Part shown: positions 19,401 to 26,602 of the stretch, piece after piece
How positions within the stretch are numbered: position 1 is the stretch's first letter
How the letters are laid out: every line of letters starts with the position of its first letter
Assembly (NCBI GenBank): GCA_016931575.1
Contig: JAFGEO010000101.1
Location: 1-64,000 of the forward strand
Direction of reading: 5' to 3'
Length of the DNA: 64,000 bases
Origin: Bacteroidales bacterium
GTDB lineage: Bacteria > Bacteroidota > Bacteroidia > Bacteroidales > UBA10428
Position numbers and translations under genes: made by a program
Notes under the pieces: model-generated
The model's database searches: none
What the model was told of the DNA's origin: nothing
What the model saw: only the letters and a program-made list of their open reading frames with translations

Positions 19401-19612
19401 GTATTCTGGTACCATGCTATCACGGTTCCTGATTCCGTATCGCCATCTGCATCGAAATAGGAATATGTTCCGGTAACAACATTACCCGGAATAAATGGCC
19501 CCGTAGTTATGGATACCCCATTTGCTACCGGAAGCGCAGCCCGGGCTGCTGAATAAAGGAAAATTGCTGCCAGGCTGAGCATGATTCGGGTCATATACTT
19601 GTGCATACTCAT
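13499..19612 (-). CDS. Giant T9SS cell-surface/secreted protein with cadherin-like, Ig-like and Omp28-like domains
   Basis: 2037 residues. A signal peptide (about 1-26) is followed by tandem Ig/cadherin-like repeats. Their ends show VNDPPV-type linkers (about residue 221, then again later) and DPDGD-type calcium-site residues. About four repeats with a common L-S/T-G-x-x-PW core follow (for example VAPWKLSYQ, VGPWSFTY, EAPWSLAYR). Further on come a PKD-like stretch, a jelly-roll/MAM-like domain and an Omp28-like thioredoxin-fold segment (FEHFTNSSDEYCAF). The last ~80 residues (FDLFPNPAEEHTFLKLNEP..., with MDINGRLVY and GMYTVSLK) are the type A T9SS sorting domain. It probably acts as a surface adhesin. 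It ends the minus-strand set starting at 29791. Confidence 0.9.
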   Translation of the reverse strand: MSMHKYMTRIMLSLAAIFLYSAARAALPVANGVSITTGPFIPGNVVTGTYSYFDADGDTESGTVIAWYQNTTASQSGASLITSGSTSFNVTAAYRGKYIAMAVTPSNATDGSGTTVYSNWELINSLPLADDESYANQSNEGADLSIAAPGVLNGDSDNDGHSLQAIVYTNPSHGTLTLNTNGSFIYSHDGTEDHTDNFTYRAYDGYEYSTAATVNIQVMAVNDPPVITSDPITTATEGVTYTYNITASDEETTALTISYVDILPSWLTPTNYGNGTGLLTGTPINDHVGTHALHLRVSDGSAYDDQEFEIEVSNVNNAPQLSNIEATQLSYEEGEAAKIISATLNVTDVDNDSLVSATITISGGLVSAEDRLSFIASAPLSSMYTQATGVLSITGKAPVADYRTALRNVKYRNTNEINPNDGNRTISFLVNDGTAVSNTVTRTIDFTAVNDPANAQPDNYFNVPEGGTLTTTAATGVLFNDEDLDGPSAKTAYLVANVQTGTLNFYADGRFNYVHNGTNVLSDMFTYYAWDGLDRSDTVEVNISMLPVNDPPVLLNIPEDTLTYEEGPLARTVIPNVIIEDEDYLEYTSATAVIDQGYIMSEDSLVFSQVSGITIVFDTLTGELTATGVGSFSSYQSLLRNIKYWNTNDENPNTQYRRVSFTISDGIDESDPVSRVIEIVPLNDAPIATEATIIGTDFYVDELLSIDYVFTDPDGDDEGNTSFRWYTAQDAQGSNRNMIVDWRLQDTFTTRFSEGGLYLSAWVRPTDEFGKVGIIDTTEWRYIDAAPEFINFTVKNYINQNVFAPGEVVHADFTYDDVEGDGEGNHEFQWYRNTINSWTGAAVLTGEVRDSFVIGESEKNRWIAVRGTPHALDGSSPGLVYQSQWFLVSELPVATLSIPGELDDSIRICEGVDEATLRVNLTGTNPPWIIKYTLNDGDTLISPEINVSPYDFTVTDTGTYVLVGVSDDKVPHGLFSGTAVVHYFEMPEATMPDAELTICNNDAASYEIPVNLSGVAPWKLSYQFDGAVDSSYVVNIDTAYYGINVSVAAVGNYELLHVWDANCVAAATGSTNVLVKESPIAFMEGDTSVCPNDPAILKIELSGVGPWSFTYTRDQGDEITETVNESGTSFLYELEVADQGIYELVGVTDTEDDGCASGSINVDHYVAPSATIGGTQRTCMGTPTEFEIALTGEAPWSLAYRHNTEPVDTIRDISTNPYPLSASAAGNYTITGVEDSHCVGAGSGVGSLFIDLLPEVSILGLESKYSIRTDAVLMNVEPEGGNFDLSDAPTAFWYNNNEWYFTPFFAYINYGSPFWVRYSYEDPATGCVGTDEERVFIIQNAAEIQIDNEKEMYCHNDDTLKIFGLNIRDNDGYFTITNNEGMVELDADSAVVFPWILKEGQKTITYTVDIDGEIEIAQKILNFNKVVGDFSWNKECLTDETYITFTDASSSSYGDPGWNWEFYFPDDTITADTSAATVFYNDLQRHEVQLIVSRSFNDDVCYDTVRKPFNLKPTIDVGSITYYETFANDTAYWTSSAISKNAQNSWTFGTPSSPPQGPWSGVPSTQKAWYTNVQNHLSAEDSYIISPCFDFSHAKQPMMIKLSLWKGFSQSFDGAVLQYTNDNGLNWHIIGEKDDGINWYNSTGIQGNPGDQPVGWTSNLHDEHWHTAKHKLDIPDLMESESVRFRIAYGATGQISENYGIAIDSIWIGVRKKNVLFEHFTNSSDEYCAFINSEVNALFNAAENNRDVIDIQYHIGQPDFGDDPFYDLNPEFVNSRKVYYNVQSVPYGVIDGGLGNQNQLRFTEEEELTSNQLNLAALEDNDFDINLDASPQSNYFDLQVEVIALRNIPEKELVLHVVVVENVIEEVTGANGETHFESVFKTMLPEAFGTTITRSWEVNDMEVYNFTYEYNGVFSDTSLRAVVFLQDPDTRKVYQAAIVDPNPKTDLGPAREENRFFDLFPNPAEEHTFLKLNEPLGAVSLEVMDINGRLVYQEDLYGAAGIIRISLEGLQDGMYTVSLKGKDQVYGIRKLIKLSRQ

Positions 19613-19735
19613 TGTTTTACGGTTTCTGGTGAAGGAAATGTAAAAATAATCAATCTGTAAGATTCAGTCACTATGTATTTGATGAACTCAGGAAAAGCTT
19701 ACTCTAAGCAAGTTGAATGCAAAGTGAATGGAAAT

Positions 19736-20938
19736 CTAATTCCTCAATTTACTGAGTACAATCGCGCTTTGCTCACTGGTATATACGGCTCCGGTTAAAA
19801 TAAATCCACCCTCAGCTGTGATGTCAAATCCAATTGCCTGATAGGAATTTCCATCACCCTGATAGAGGTATTCGGTCCCTGATCCATCCAGATTTCCATC
19901 CATGATGAACATATCACCCCTGTCGGAAGATTCGGAGCTTGTTCCTGCCAGATAAAGTTTATCACCGGAGATTTTCATTTCACTCACACTGTTACGGTTG
20001 CCCTCGCCAAATTGCAGGTTTTCAGGGAAAGTCCATTGCCAGGGAGACCGGTTCATATCCAGGGTAGCCACCTGAACATATGATTCCTGGGTTTCAACAT
20101 CCTCAACGTGACATGCCAGGTAATAGTTACCATCAGCTACTTTTTCAATGTCAATGATTTTCCCGTTATGATTATCTCCGATTGTCCGGTATCCAAGTAT
20201 CCCAATGTTTGAGGCCCAGTCCCATTTCAAAGCGAAAGGTCTCCATGAGATACCCGAGGTGTTTCCTGCCGGCATGCCGGCATAACCGGCCAGTACGTAT
20301 CGCCCGTTGGATATACTGATTGCAGTGGCAATCTCATCCTCACTCTGACCGTAATCCCTTATATCCAGCTGAAAGGTATCGTCTGTAAAATTTACTTCGA
20401 TCAGCAGAACATTCAGCCCTTCCCCGTCAATTTCGGTAGAACCGCAAACGGCGATATCTCCATTTTCATGAACAAAGACATCCCGTGCCTCATCATTCAT
20501 GGAAAAACCGGTATCTATTTCCCATAATACTTCGGTAGCCTCAGCATTTAGCTGAACGATGTAAGCATTCGAATATCCTGATTCCTGCTTGCGGGTTGAA
20601 CCGACCAGGATAAATCCCTGATCATTTGCCTTCATGGCAATCCCCTCGTCTTTAAATTTCCCCCCGATAATTATCGGGAACTGTACGGTATTCCCAAAGC
20701 GATCAGTTCTGATTACAATAATATCCTGCCCTCTATCCGGATCTTCAATATTTCCCATGATCAGGTAACCCTCATCCAGGCTGATAACCTGCATTCCCAT
20801 ATCCCTCATTCCTGCTCCGTAGAATTTCAGGAAACTTTCCGACTGCAGAACCGATATTTCATCCCTGTCGCAGGAAAGGAACAGCCATACCGGAAGGAAC
20901 AGGCAAAGCAGCATGCTGTATTTTTTCTTGAACTTCAT
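19736..20938 (-). CDS. Lipoprotein with beta-propeller-like repeats
   Basis: 400 residues. The signal peptide ends in LFLSC, a good lipobox, so Cys is lipidated and the protein sits in the outer membrane or periplasm. The rest is a series of strands such as GYLIMGNIEDPD, GFILVGSTRKQE, GDIAVCGSTEIDG, YVLAGYAGM and GGFILTGAVY. These repeat about every 50-60 residues, as in propeller-type (delta-60-like) proteins. Its start overlaps the stop of the upstream outer-membrane gene by one base, which suggests coupled translation. No enzymatic motif seen; a sensor or scaffold role is inference. Confidence 0.85.
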   Translation of the reverse strand: MKFKKKYSMLLCLFLPVWLFLSCDRDEISVLQSESFLKFYGAGMRDMGMQVISLDEGYLIMGNIEDPDRGQDIIVIRTDRFGNTVQFPIIIGGKFKDEGIAMKANDQGFILVGSTRKQESGYSNAYIVQLNAEATEVLWEIDTGFSMNDEARDVFVHENGDIAVCGSTEIDGEGLNVLLIEVNFTDDTFQLDIRDYGQSEDEIATAISISNGRYVLAGYAGMPAGNTSGISWRPFALKWDWASNIGILGYRTIGDNHNGKIIDIEKVADGNYYLACHVEDVETQESYVQVATLDMNRSPWQWTFPENLQFGEGNRNSVSEMKISGDKLYLAGTSSESSDRGDMFIMDGNLDGSGTEYLYQGDGNSYQAIGFDITAEGGFILTGAVYTSEQSAIVLSKLRN

Positions 20939-21987
20939 CAGAATCTGTCTTTTCTGGATTGATAAATTGAAAAGTGATAACCTATCGCCATGGAAAAAGA
21001 ATTCAGCCTGAAATCATCATCCAGGTGAAAGTAACTTGTATTAAGCCTTGAATTCGCATTCCTTAAGTCAGAAATGGGTACTTCGGAAAGCCCCAAACGA
21101 TATCTCAGATCAAGCACCAGATAACCGCGTGGTACCTTGTATTCCATGCCACCGCCAAAAATAACCGCATAATCAAGTGCTTTCCTGTACTCCCTTATGT
21201 CAAAATTTGATGAAATATCGTTGATTAAACCGGTTTGAGTCCTGTTAACAGATAGTTTTGCACTGGTTATATAACCGACCGAAAATCCAAGACGAGCCGT
21301 GTAATGCAAATTCCCCCTTCCAAAATAATAGGTCATGCTCAAGGGTAATTCAATCCGGTCAATTTTTTCTTCCGCACGGGTTTCTGCAAAAGTATACAGC
21401 TTATCTGCCAGCTGAATTCGGGAAGTCTCATTAAAAGAGTAGTTATAGGTCGAATAGAACAGGCCAATATTCGCGTTCACCGATTTAAACAGGTTTCGGC
21501 TTATCCCCAGACCTAGTTGAAAACCTGTTCCCGTTTTGTCATTGAAGTCGGTATTTGAAACATCAAGCAGGGAATACTGTTCCAGAATCACCGGATTGGT
21601 GAAAGTCGGCCCGAAAGTCAGGTTGATCGAATAAAAGGAGGAAGTTTTATACGATTCCAGCAGGTAAACAAACTCCACCGGGTCGTTTGGCATAACCTCA
21701 TATTCCGGGAATTTCTTCAGGAACTCGTCCATAGCTTTTTCTGCGGCAAACTGATCATCATCAAAAAGGTAAGAAAGGATGATAAGTTTATAGGCTTCTA
21801 CCCGCTGTCCCCGGGTAAATCCTGATTCCATGCACTCAGAAAGCATATTGGGGATATCATCGATCAAACCTTGTTCATAAAGTTCCCTGGCTTCCCTCAG
21901 GGTGTTGAGGCAGCTTTTCTGACCAAACAAGGATAGATTCAGAAAAAGAACGCTGATTAGCAAGATTATGAGACGCTGTAACTTCAT
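20938..21987 (-). CDS. TPR-containing outer-membrane beta-barrel protein
   Basis: 349 residues. A signal peptide (about 1-22) is followed by a helical part of about 90 residues with TPR-like helices (SCLNTLREARELYEQGLID, AYKLIILSYLFDDDQFAAEKAM). It also contains PNDPVEFVYLLESYK. The C-terminal ~220 residues are alternating strands ending in GYHFSIYQSRKDRF, typical of PorT/OmpW-like beta-barrels. It has its own -7 box upstream and is the first gene of the surface-protein half of the cluster. It may link the inner-membrane proteins to the outer surface, which is inference. Confidence 0.85.
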   Translation of the reverse strand: MKLQRLIILLISVLFLNLSLFGQKSCLNTLREARELYEQGLIDDIPNMLSECMESGFTRGQRVEAYKLIILSYLFDDDQFAAEKAMDEFLKKFPEYEVMPNDPVEFVYLLESYKTSSFYSINLTFGPTFTNPVILEQYSLLDVSNTDFNDKTGTGFQLGLGISRNLFKSVNANIGLFYSTYNYSFNETSRIQLADKLYTFAETRAEEKIDRIELPLSMTYYFGRGNLHYTARLGFSVGYITSAKLSVNRTQTGLINDISSNFDIREYRKALDYAVIFGGGMEYKVPRGYLVLDLRYRLGLSEVPISDLRNANSRLNTSYFHLDDDFRLNSFSMAIGYHFSIYQSRKDRF

Positions 21988-22029
21988 TTCATTGAACTAT
22001 GGGGTTCAGTCTGTTTTTTCCTGAGCTGA

Positions 22030-22037
22030 CAAAGATA
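22030..22037 (-). promoter_or_regulatory. -7 box (TATCTTTG) before the outer-membrane genes
   Basis: TATCTTTG fits TAnnTTTG exactly on the minus strand, about 43 bases upstream of the 21987 start, in the 90-base gap after the STAND gene. It suggests that the outer-membrane gene, the lipoprotein and perhaps the T9SS gene can be transcribed separately from the three upstream genes. Confidence 0.5.
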
Positions 22038-22077
22038 GTTTATTATTCTTTTTTGTAGGATATCCTTTTACGCAATC

Positions 22078-25000
22078 TTACTCAAAGTTAGAACAGGTCC
22101 GCTCATAGGAAATATCATTCCCGATGTAGATATCCCATTCCTGTTTCAGGAAATTCCGGTCGATCATACCACAAATTTCCGAGGCCATGTACTTATCCCG
22201 GGACGACCAGTAATAGATCTCTCCGGTTTGGGTAGAGGTTATCAGGATCTTCCCATCGGGACTGAAGGCCAGTGCCTTTACGAAGGATTCCTGTTCAGTA
22301 ATAACAATTGGACTCTTCGCCAGGTTCCTGCTATCCCAGATATGGATCTCCCCTGAACTGGCCGACGCCAGCTGGGTATCATCCGGGCTGAAGGCCAAAG
22401 AGGAAACTCGTCCGTTGTAAGGCTTTTTACGTTGCTGCACCTTACCATTTGCAGGATCAATAATGAAAATATTGCCTTTTTTATCTCCGAATGCCATTCG
22501 CCTGCCCCGTTTATCCAGCGCCAGCGTCATCACCGACTCACCTGCATTGTCATAAACAACTTTTGCCTCACCGGATGAAAGTGTCCATCGGATGATTTTA
22601 CCGTCATCTGTTCCGCCATAGACATAGTTTCCGTCTTTGGATGCCTTAATGGTACGGATACGTGTTGAATAGGTAGCAACCTTACTTCCCTGGTCAGTAA
22701 GCAGATTCCACATCATAACGGTTTTATCGCCTCCCACGGTCAACAGAATATCCCTTCCTTCAATAAAATCCATATCCACAACTGAGATCTGGTGCCCCTC
22801 AAGCAATTTTGGTGGATCATTGGGCTGGTTCAGGTTAAAAAGCTGTATCAGGGCTGTCCCTGTTCCGCAAGCCAGCCAACGACCGTTAGAGCTTGCTGCC
22901 AGGCTATAGTTTGTAAAGTTATTCTTCAGGATGACCTGGGCTTTAGGCTTGATCTGGGAGAGGTCCCAACGCAGGATATTACCGTCGGAGCCGGAACTGA
23001 AGAACACCCCGCCTGAACCAAGGAATGCCAAAGCATCCACAGAACTCTGATGCCCCATCAGCATATTGAATTTAGCTCCCCGGTCCCCTTCTATGGCACT
23101 GTGCAGCCCTTTGTAAATATTCTGACTGTTTTCTTCTCCGCCATATTTAATGTTGAATTTGTACGCCTGGAGTGAAAGAAGTCCTTTGAGTGTTGCATTA
23201 TCTGTCTGAACGGCTCTCAGGGCCATGGTCTGTGCTGTAGAGAGCATTCGTTTGGTCATCTCCTCTGTCGTTTTCTGAGTGGCCGCTATCTCACGAATTT
23301 TTGCGGCATTCTTCTCGATTTCAGCGAGCTCTTTCTGTATCCTTTCCTGTTCGGCTTTTTGTTGCTCGGTCAAGGCCTGCTGCTGAAACTTCATAGCCTC
23401 AAATTCTGCCAGCCTTTTTGCCCTGTCAGCCGAGTCGGCCTGCATTTTTGCCATTTCGGCCAGGTATTCGGAAGAAGCCTGTTCATAACGGGCACGTTCA
23501 GCTTCCAGCTCGGCAAGCTCCTGCCCTTCCAGCGCCCGGCTGGCTTCAAAAGTTTTGGTTTCGGCTTTCGTTTCAGCTGCTTTCCTGAGCTTCCCAGCTT
23601 CCGCAGCCGACTCGATGGCAATTCCAACGGCTATAATCAACAGGATCGCAGCAATACCCATGAAGGAGGCAAATCTTCTGGTCCGGTTAAGGGTTCGCCG
23701 CTGTAACTTGATCTTGTTCTGTTCTTCCTGCTGGAATTTTTTCTCACTGGCATCCAGAAAGACCATCACCTTCTCGAATGCAGGATTGTACTTTTTAGCC
23801 CAGGCCAGAGAGGGCTGCTGGGTTTTTTTCCAGTTCAGTGCCAGCTGCAAATCGGGTGGGCGCCAAAGGCCGGTCTTTCCAAGCTGATAGAGACTTGAAG
23901 CCTCTGACAGCCTCATATACATCTGTACCGAATTACTCTCCTCCTCAACCCATCCTTTCAACCTGTCCCAGACACGCATGAGACTTTCATGGGATATATC
24001 AATGACGGTAAGCTCTGTAAGTTCAATATTTTCAGCAGGCGTTACAAAGGATCTGCCCCGGCATCTGAAAACATTCACCACTTCCCTGACCGCATCATAA
24101 CCGGCCTGTGCGACATCGGCAATTTCCTTAATGGTGGCCGGGTGTCTGATACCCTTATTGTCAGTACTTTTTTCAGTAAGCGTTCTGAACATGCTCTTGC
24201 AGATGCTCTTCCCTTCCTCGCTCAGTTCTTCATATGCCTCATTTGCATGCATGGACAATGCATTCTCCATCTTCCCGGCCGCCTCATAATCACGCAACCT
24301 GAGCGGAGTCCCCGGCTCATTATATTTTCTCCAGAACTCCCAGGTACGCATCATGGCGTGCTGCAATACGGGTAACTGGTCGGAACCCTCGGAAATGGAA
24401 TTCAGGACCTCCTGATAGAGTTGTGGGTCCATTTTTGCTCCTGCCACTGCGATGGGACCAAGCACAGCTTTTGAGAAATCCTCACGGGTCATCTGCGGAA
24501 CCAGGAAATTACTGTCATTGATCAGCGCGGTCAGATCCTGGAACTGGCTGCATTCCCCGATAAAATCGGAGCGCATGGTCAATACAATATAAATCGGGAG
24601 TTTTCTCTGGTGTACTGCATTCACCAGAAGCTTGATAAAAGCTTCTGTCTCATTAATTGTTGTGTGCTTGTCATCCCTGCTTTCCTTAAAACGGAAAAGT
24701 TCTTCAAACTGGTCAATGATCAGCAGTATGTTTTCCCCTTTCTTGCTTCCCAGCTGTGAAATGGCATCCACCAAACCGTAGGAATTTCTGCGCAGCGAGG
24801 CATAGATCAGATTCTGAACAGAATCCTTATCTCCATATTCTTCATCATTCTCCACTACTTCTGCTTCAGCCAGCGCTTCAGCCAGATTCATCACCGGTTT
24901 GTTCCCGGGACGCGTGGCAATGATTCTCCAGTTGGAACCTGCCCCGGTGATAAAACCACCGAAAAGGATAGGAACCAACCCACAATAGATCAATGATGAT

Positions 25001-25188
25001 TTCCCGCTTCCGGATGCTCCGGTGACGGCGGCAAAATGGTTTTTTGCCAGGTATTCAAGAACAATCTCACTCTGACCTTCCCGGCCAAAGAACAGATGAC
25101 TCTCTTCAATGCCAAAGGCGCGCAATCCAGGAAAGGGATTGTCCTGTTCATTTAGGTTATATGCCGCTTGTACCTTATTGGTAATCAT
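22078..25188 (-). CDS. Membrane-anchored STAND ATPase with WD40 repeats (nSTAND1-like)
   Basis: 1036 residues. The N-terminus NPFPGLRAFGIEESHLFFGRE is the hallmark opening of nSTAND1 ATPases. Walker A is GASGSGKS at 57-64 and Walker B ILLIIDQFEELF at 154-165. An alpha-helical region follows. One membrane segment lies near 505-525 (FMGIAAILLIIAVGIAI), with a long Ala/Glu/Lys coiled coil after it to about 640. From about 690 there are six to seven WD40 repeats (GHQSSVDALAF, VSSLAFSPDDTQL, VKALAFSPDGK). STAND proteins act as ATP-driven switches that assemble after a signal. The start overlaps the end of the preceding gene by 4 bases. No effector domain is fused, so partners are likely encoded alongside. 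Confidence 0.9.
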   Translation of the reverse strand: MITNKVQAAYNLNEQDNPFPGLRAFGIEESHLFFGREGQSEIVLEYLAKNHFAAVTGASGSGKSSLIYCGLVPILFGGFITGAGSNWRIIATRPGNKPVMNLAEALAEAEVVENDEEYGDKDSVQNLIYASLRRNSYGLVDAISQLGSKKGENILLIIDQFEELFRFKESRDDKHTTINETEAFIKLLVNAVHQRKLPIYIVLTMRSDFIGECSQFQDLTALINDSNFLVPQMTREDFSKAVLGPIAVAGAKMDPQLYQEVLNSISEGSDQLPVLQHAMMRTWEFWRKYNEPGTPLRLRDYEAAGKMENALSMHANEAYEELSEEGKSICKSMFRTLTEKSTDNKGIRHPATIKEIADVAQAGYDAVREVVNVFRCRGRSFVTPAENIELTELTVIDISHESLMRVWDRLKGWVEEESNSVQMYMRLSEASSLYQLGKTGLWRPPDLQLALNWKKTQQPSLAWAKKYNPAFEKVMVFLDASEKKFQQEEQNKIKLQRRTLNRTRRFASFMGIAAILLIIAVGIAIESAAEAGKLRKAAETKAETKTFEASRALEGQELAELEAERARYEQASSEYLAEMAKMQADSADRAKRLAEFEAMKFQQQALTEQQKAEQERIQKELAEIEKNAAKIREIAATQKTTEEMTKRMLSTAQTMALRAVQTDNATLKGLLSLQAYKFNIKYGGEENSQNIYKGLHSAIEGDRGAKFNMLMGHQSSVDALAFLGSGGVFFSSGSDGNILRWDLSQIKPKAQVILKNNFTNYSLAASSNGRWLACGTGTALIQLFNLNQPNDPPKLLEGHQISVVDMDFIEGRDILLTVGGDKTVMMWNLLTDQGSKVATYSTRIRTIKASKDGNYVYGGTDDGKIIRWTLSSGEAKVVYDNAGESVMTLALDKRGRRMAFGDKKGNIFIIDPANGKVQQRKKPYNGRVSSLAFSPDDTQLASASSGEIHIWDSRNLAKSPIVITEQESFVKALAFSPDGKILITSTQTGEIYYWSSRDKYMASEICGMIDRNFLKQEWDIYIGNDISYERTCSNFE

Positions 25189-26597
25189 TCTGCGATAAGT
25201 TTTTGTAAGATTAGATCAGAAGCCGGCTGAGGGTCATCCAGTACCTCAACACTTGATTTTATCATCCTGACCAGTTGAGCGTCAGGCAGGATTTTAGTAA
25301 TAATCAGAACCTTCCTGAAAGGGGTAGTCCTTCCAATACCCGGTGACTTGATCAGGTCCCTGAGTTTACTGCTTAGCCAGTATTTATTCTCACTGTGTTG
25401 GACAATAATCACCGCTTCGGCATTGCGCAGGGAATTCAGGTAACGGGTGTATATTCCCGTTTGCTCCTCATAATTCAGGGTGCTGACCTTCAGGCCTGAT
25501 TCTACCAGGGTAGCGTACAGCTCTTCAGTATAGGCACTTAAACCCTCCTCCTGAAGCAGGAATACTTTGGAAAGATTCTCGAAATCCTTCCCTGGAACCT
25601 GCGATGCTGAATCGAGCCTTGAGGACAAAATCGTCTTAAAGGTTTCCAGAGGACTTTCAATGATCTCCGTTCTGATACTTGCTTCATCCCTGCGGATCCT
25701 CTTCAGGTTAAGGGCCTGACGCTGATCACTGATTTTCATATTTTGCGGGATCCAGATGTAGCGTTTCATGTCTTTTCCCCCGGGCTCATTCAGAAATTCG
25801 CTGATAATCTTGTTCTGATGATCCTGCAAAGAATGCCGGAATCCTTTCAGCACATCACCATATTGTGAACCCATCAGCTGAATGGCAATGGAAGACCTGG
25901 ACAGATCTTCCTTCATGTTTTTATCAAATTCCTCTGCGGTCTTTGGCAGGTTTGAAGCCGGCAGAACCCTGTAACCGTAATGCAGAAGTTCTCGCCTTAT
26001 CTCGTCCCTGGCCTGCTGTTGATCGAATGTTGTTAGTGCCAGGTAGATATACTTATGATCTCCTGTAATCCCATCCACTTCCTTTGTCTGTAAAGGATCG
26101 GACATATCGTACGCAAGGTCCAGCAGCCTGCTGTATAAGGTCGCCATGATCTCCCCTTCATTGAAACTCAGGCTTTTAATTTTACGGTTATAGCGGTTTT
26201 TCTCAAAGAAATCATACGAGAGGAGTTCGTCAAGGCAAGCTGGTTTTATCTCCTTATTGGGAGGCTGGAGGCTCAGTTTAAAGATATACCGGGAAAGGTT
26301 CTTCTGCTCAGGGCCATAGTGTTTGCATAGGGATTCCAGTTCATTTTGGTATTCCACGTCCTCTTCGAAGGCAGGATGCATAAAAACCAGGGCAATAGTA
26401 CTGCCATCCATAAATTTCCCGGCACTGTCAAAATGAAAGTCCTTACCCTTGACAACCAGGTTCAATTCCCGCCTTATAATCCTGCGTAAAGCAAGCCGCA
26501 GGTTGTAAATAGTCCTGGCTATCATCTCAGCTAACTCGGCATCGACCTTTACGCAGGCTTCCGAAAAAGTAATATATAAATCGTGTTTACTTTCCAT
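25185..26597 (-). CDS. Three-module TIR/DUF4062-like protein
   Basis: 470 residues. Three segments look like the same Rossmann/flavodoxin fold. The first (about 1-165) has LYITFSEACVKVDAELAEMI and STIALVFMHPAFEEDVEYQN. The second (about 180-345) is KYIYLALTTFDQQQARDEIR, then RSSIAIQLMGSQYGDV, as in DUF4062. The third (about 350-470) has LSAYTEELYATLVES and RNAEAVIIVQHSENKYW. These resemble TIR-type domains, but the catalytic Glu of NAD-cleaving TIRs cannot be placed with confidence. No signal peptide or membrane helix is seen, so it is probably cytoplasmic. It is joined to the STAND gene by an ATGA overlap. Confidence 0.7.
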   Translation of the reverse strand: MESKHDLYITFSEACVKVDAELAEMIARTIYNLRLALRRIIRRELNLVVKGKDFHFDSAGKFMDGSTIALVFMHPAFEEDVEYQNELESLCKHYGPEQKNLSRYIFKLSLQPPNKEIKPACLDELLSYDFFEKNRYNRKIKSLSFNEGEIMATLYSRLLDLAYDMSDPLQTKEVDGITGDHKYIYLALTTFDQQQARDEIRRELLHYGYRVLPASNLPKTAEEFDKNMKEDLSRSSIAIQLMGSQYGDVLKGFRHSLQDHQNKIISEFLNEPGGKDMKRYIWIPQNMKISDQRQALNLKRIRRDEASIRTEIIESPLETFKTILSSRLDSASQVPGKDFENLSKVFLLQEEGLSAYTEELYATLVESGLKVSTLNYEEQTGIYTRYLNSLRNAEAVIIVQHSENKYWLSSKLRDLIKSPGIGRTTPFRKVLIITKILPDAQLVRMIKSSVEVLDDPQPASDLILQKLIAE

Positions 26598-26602
26598 GGT
26601 AT

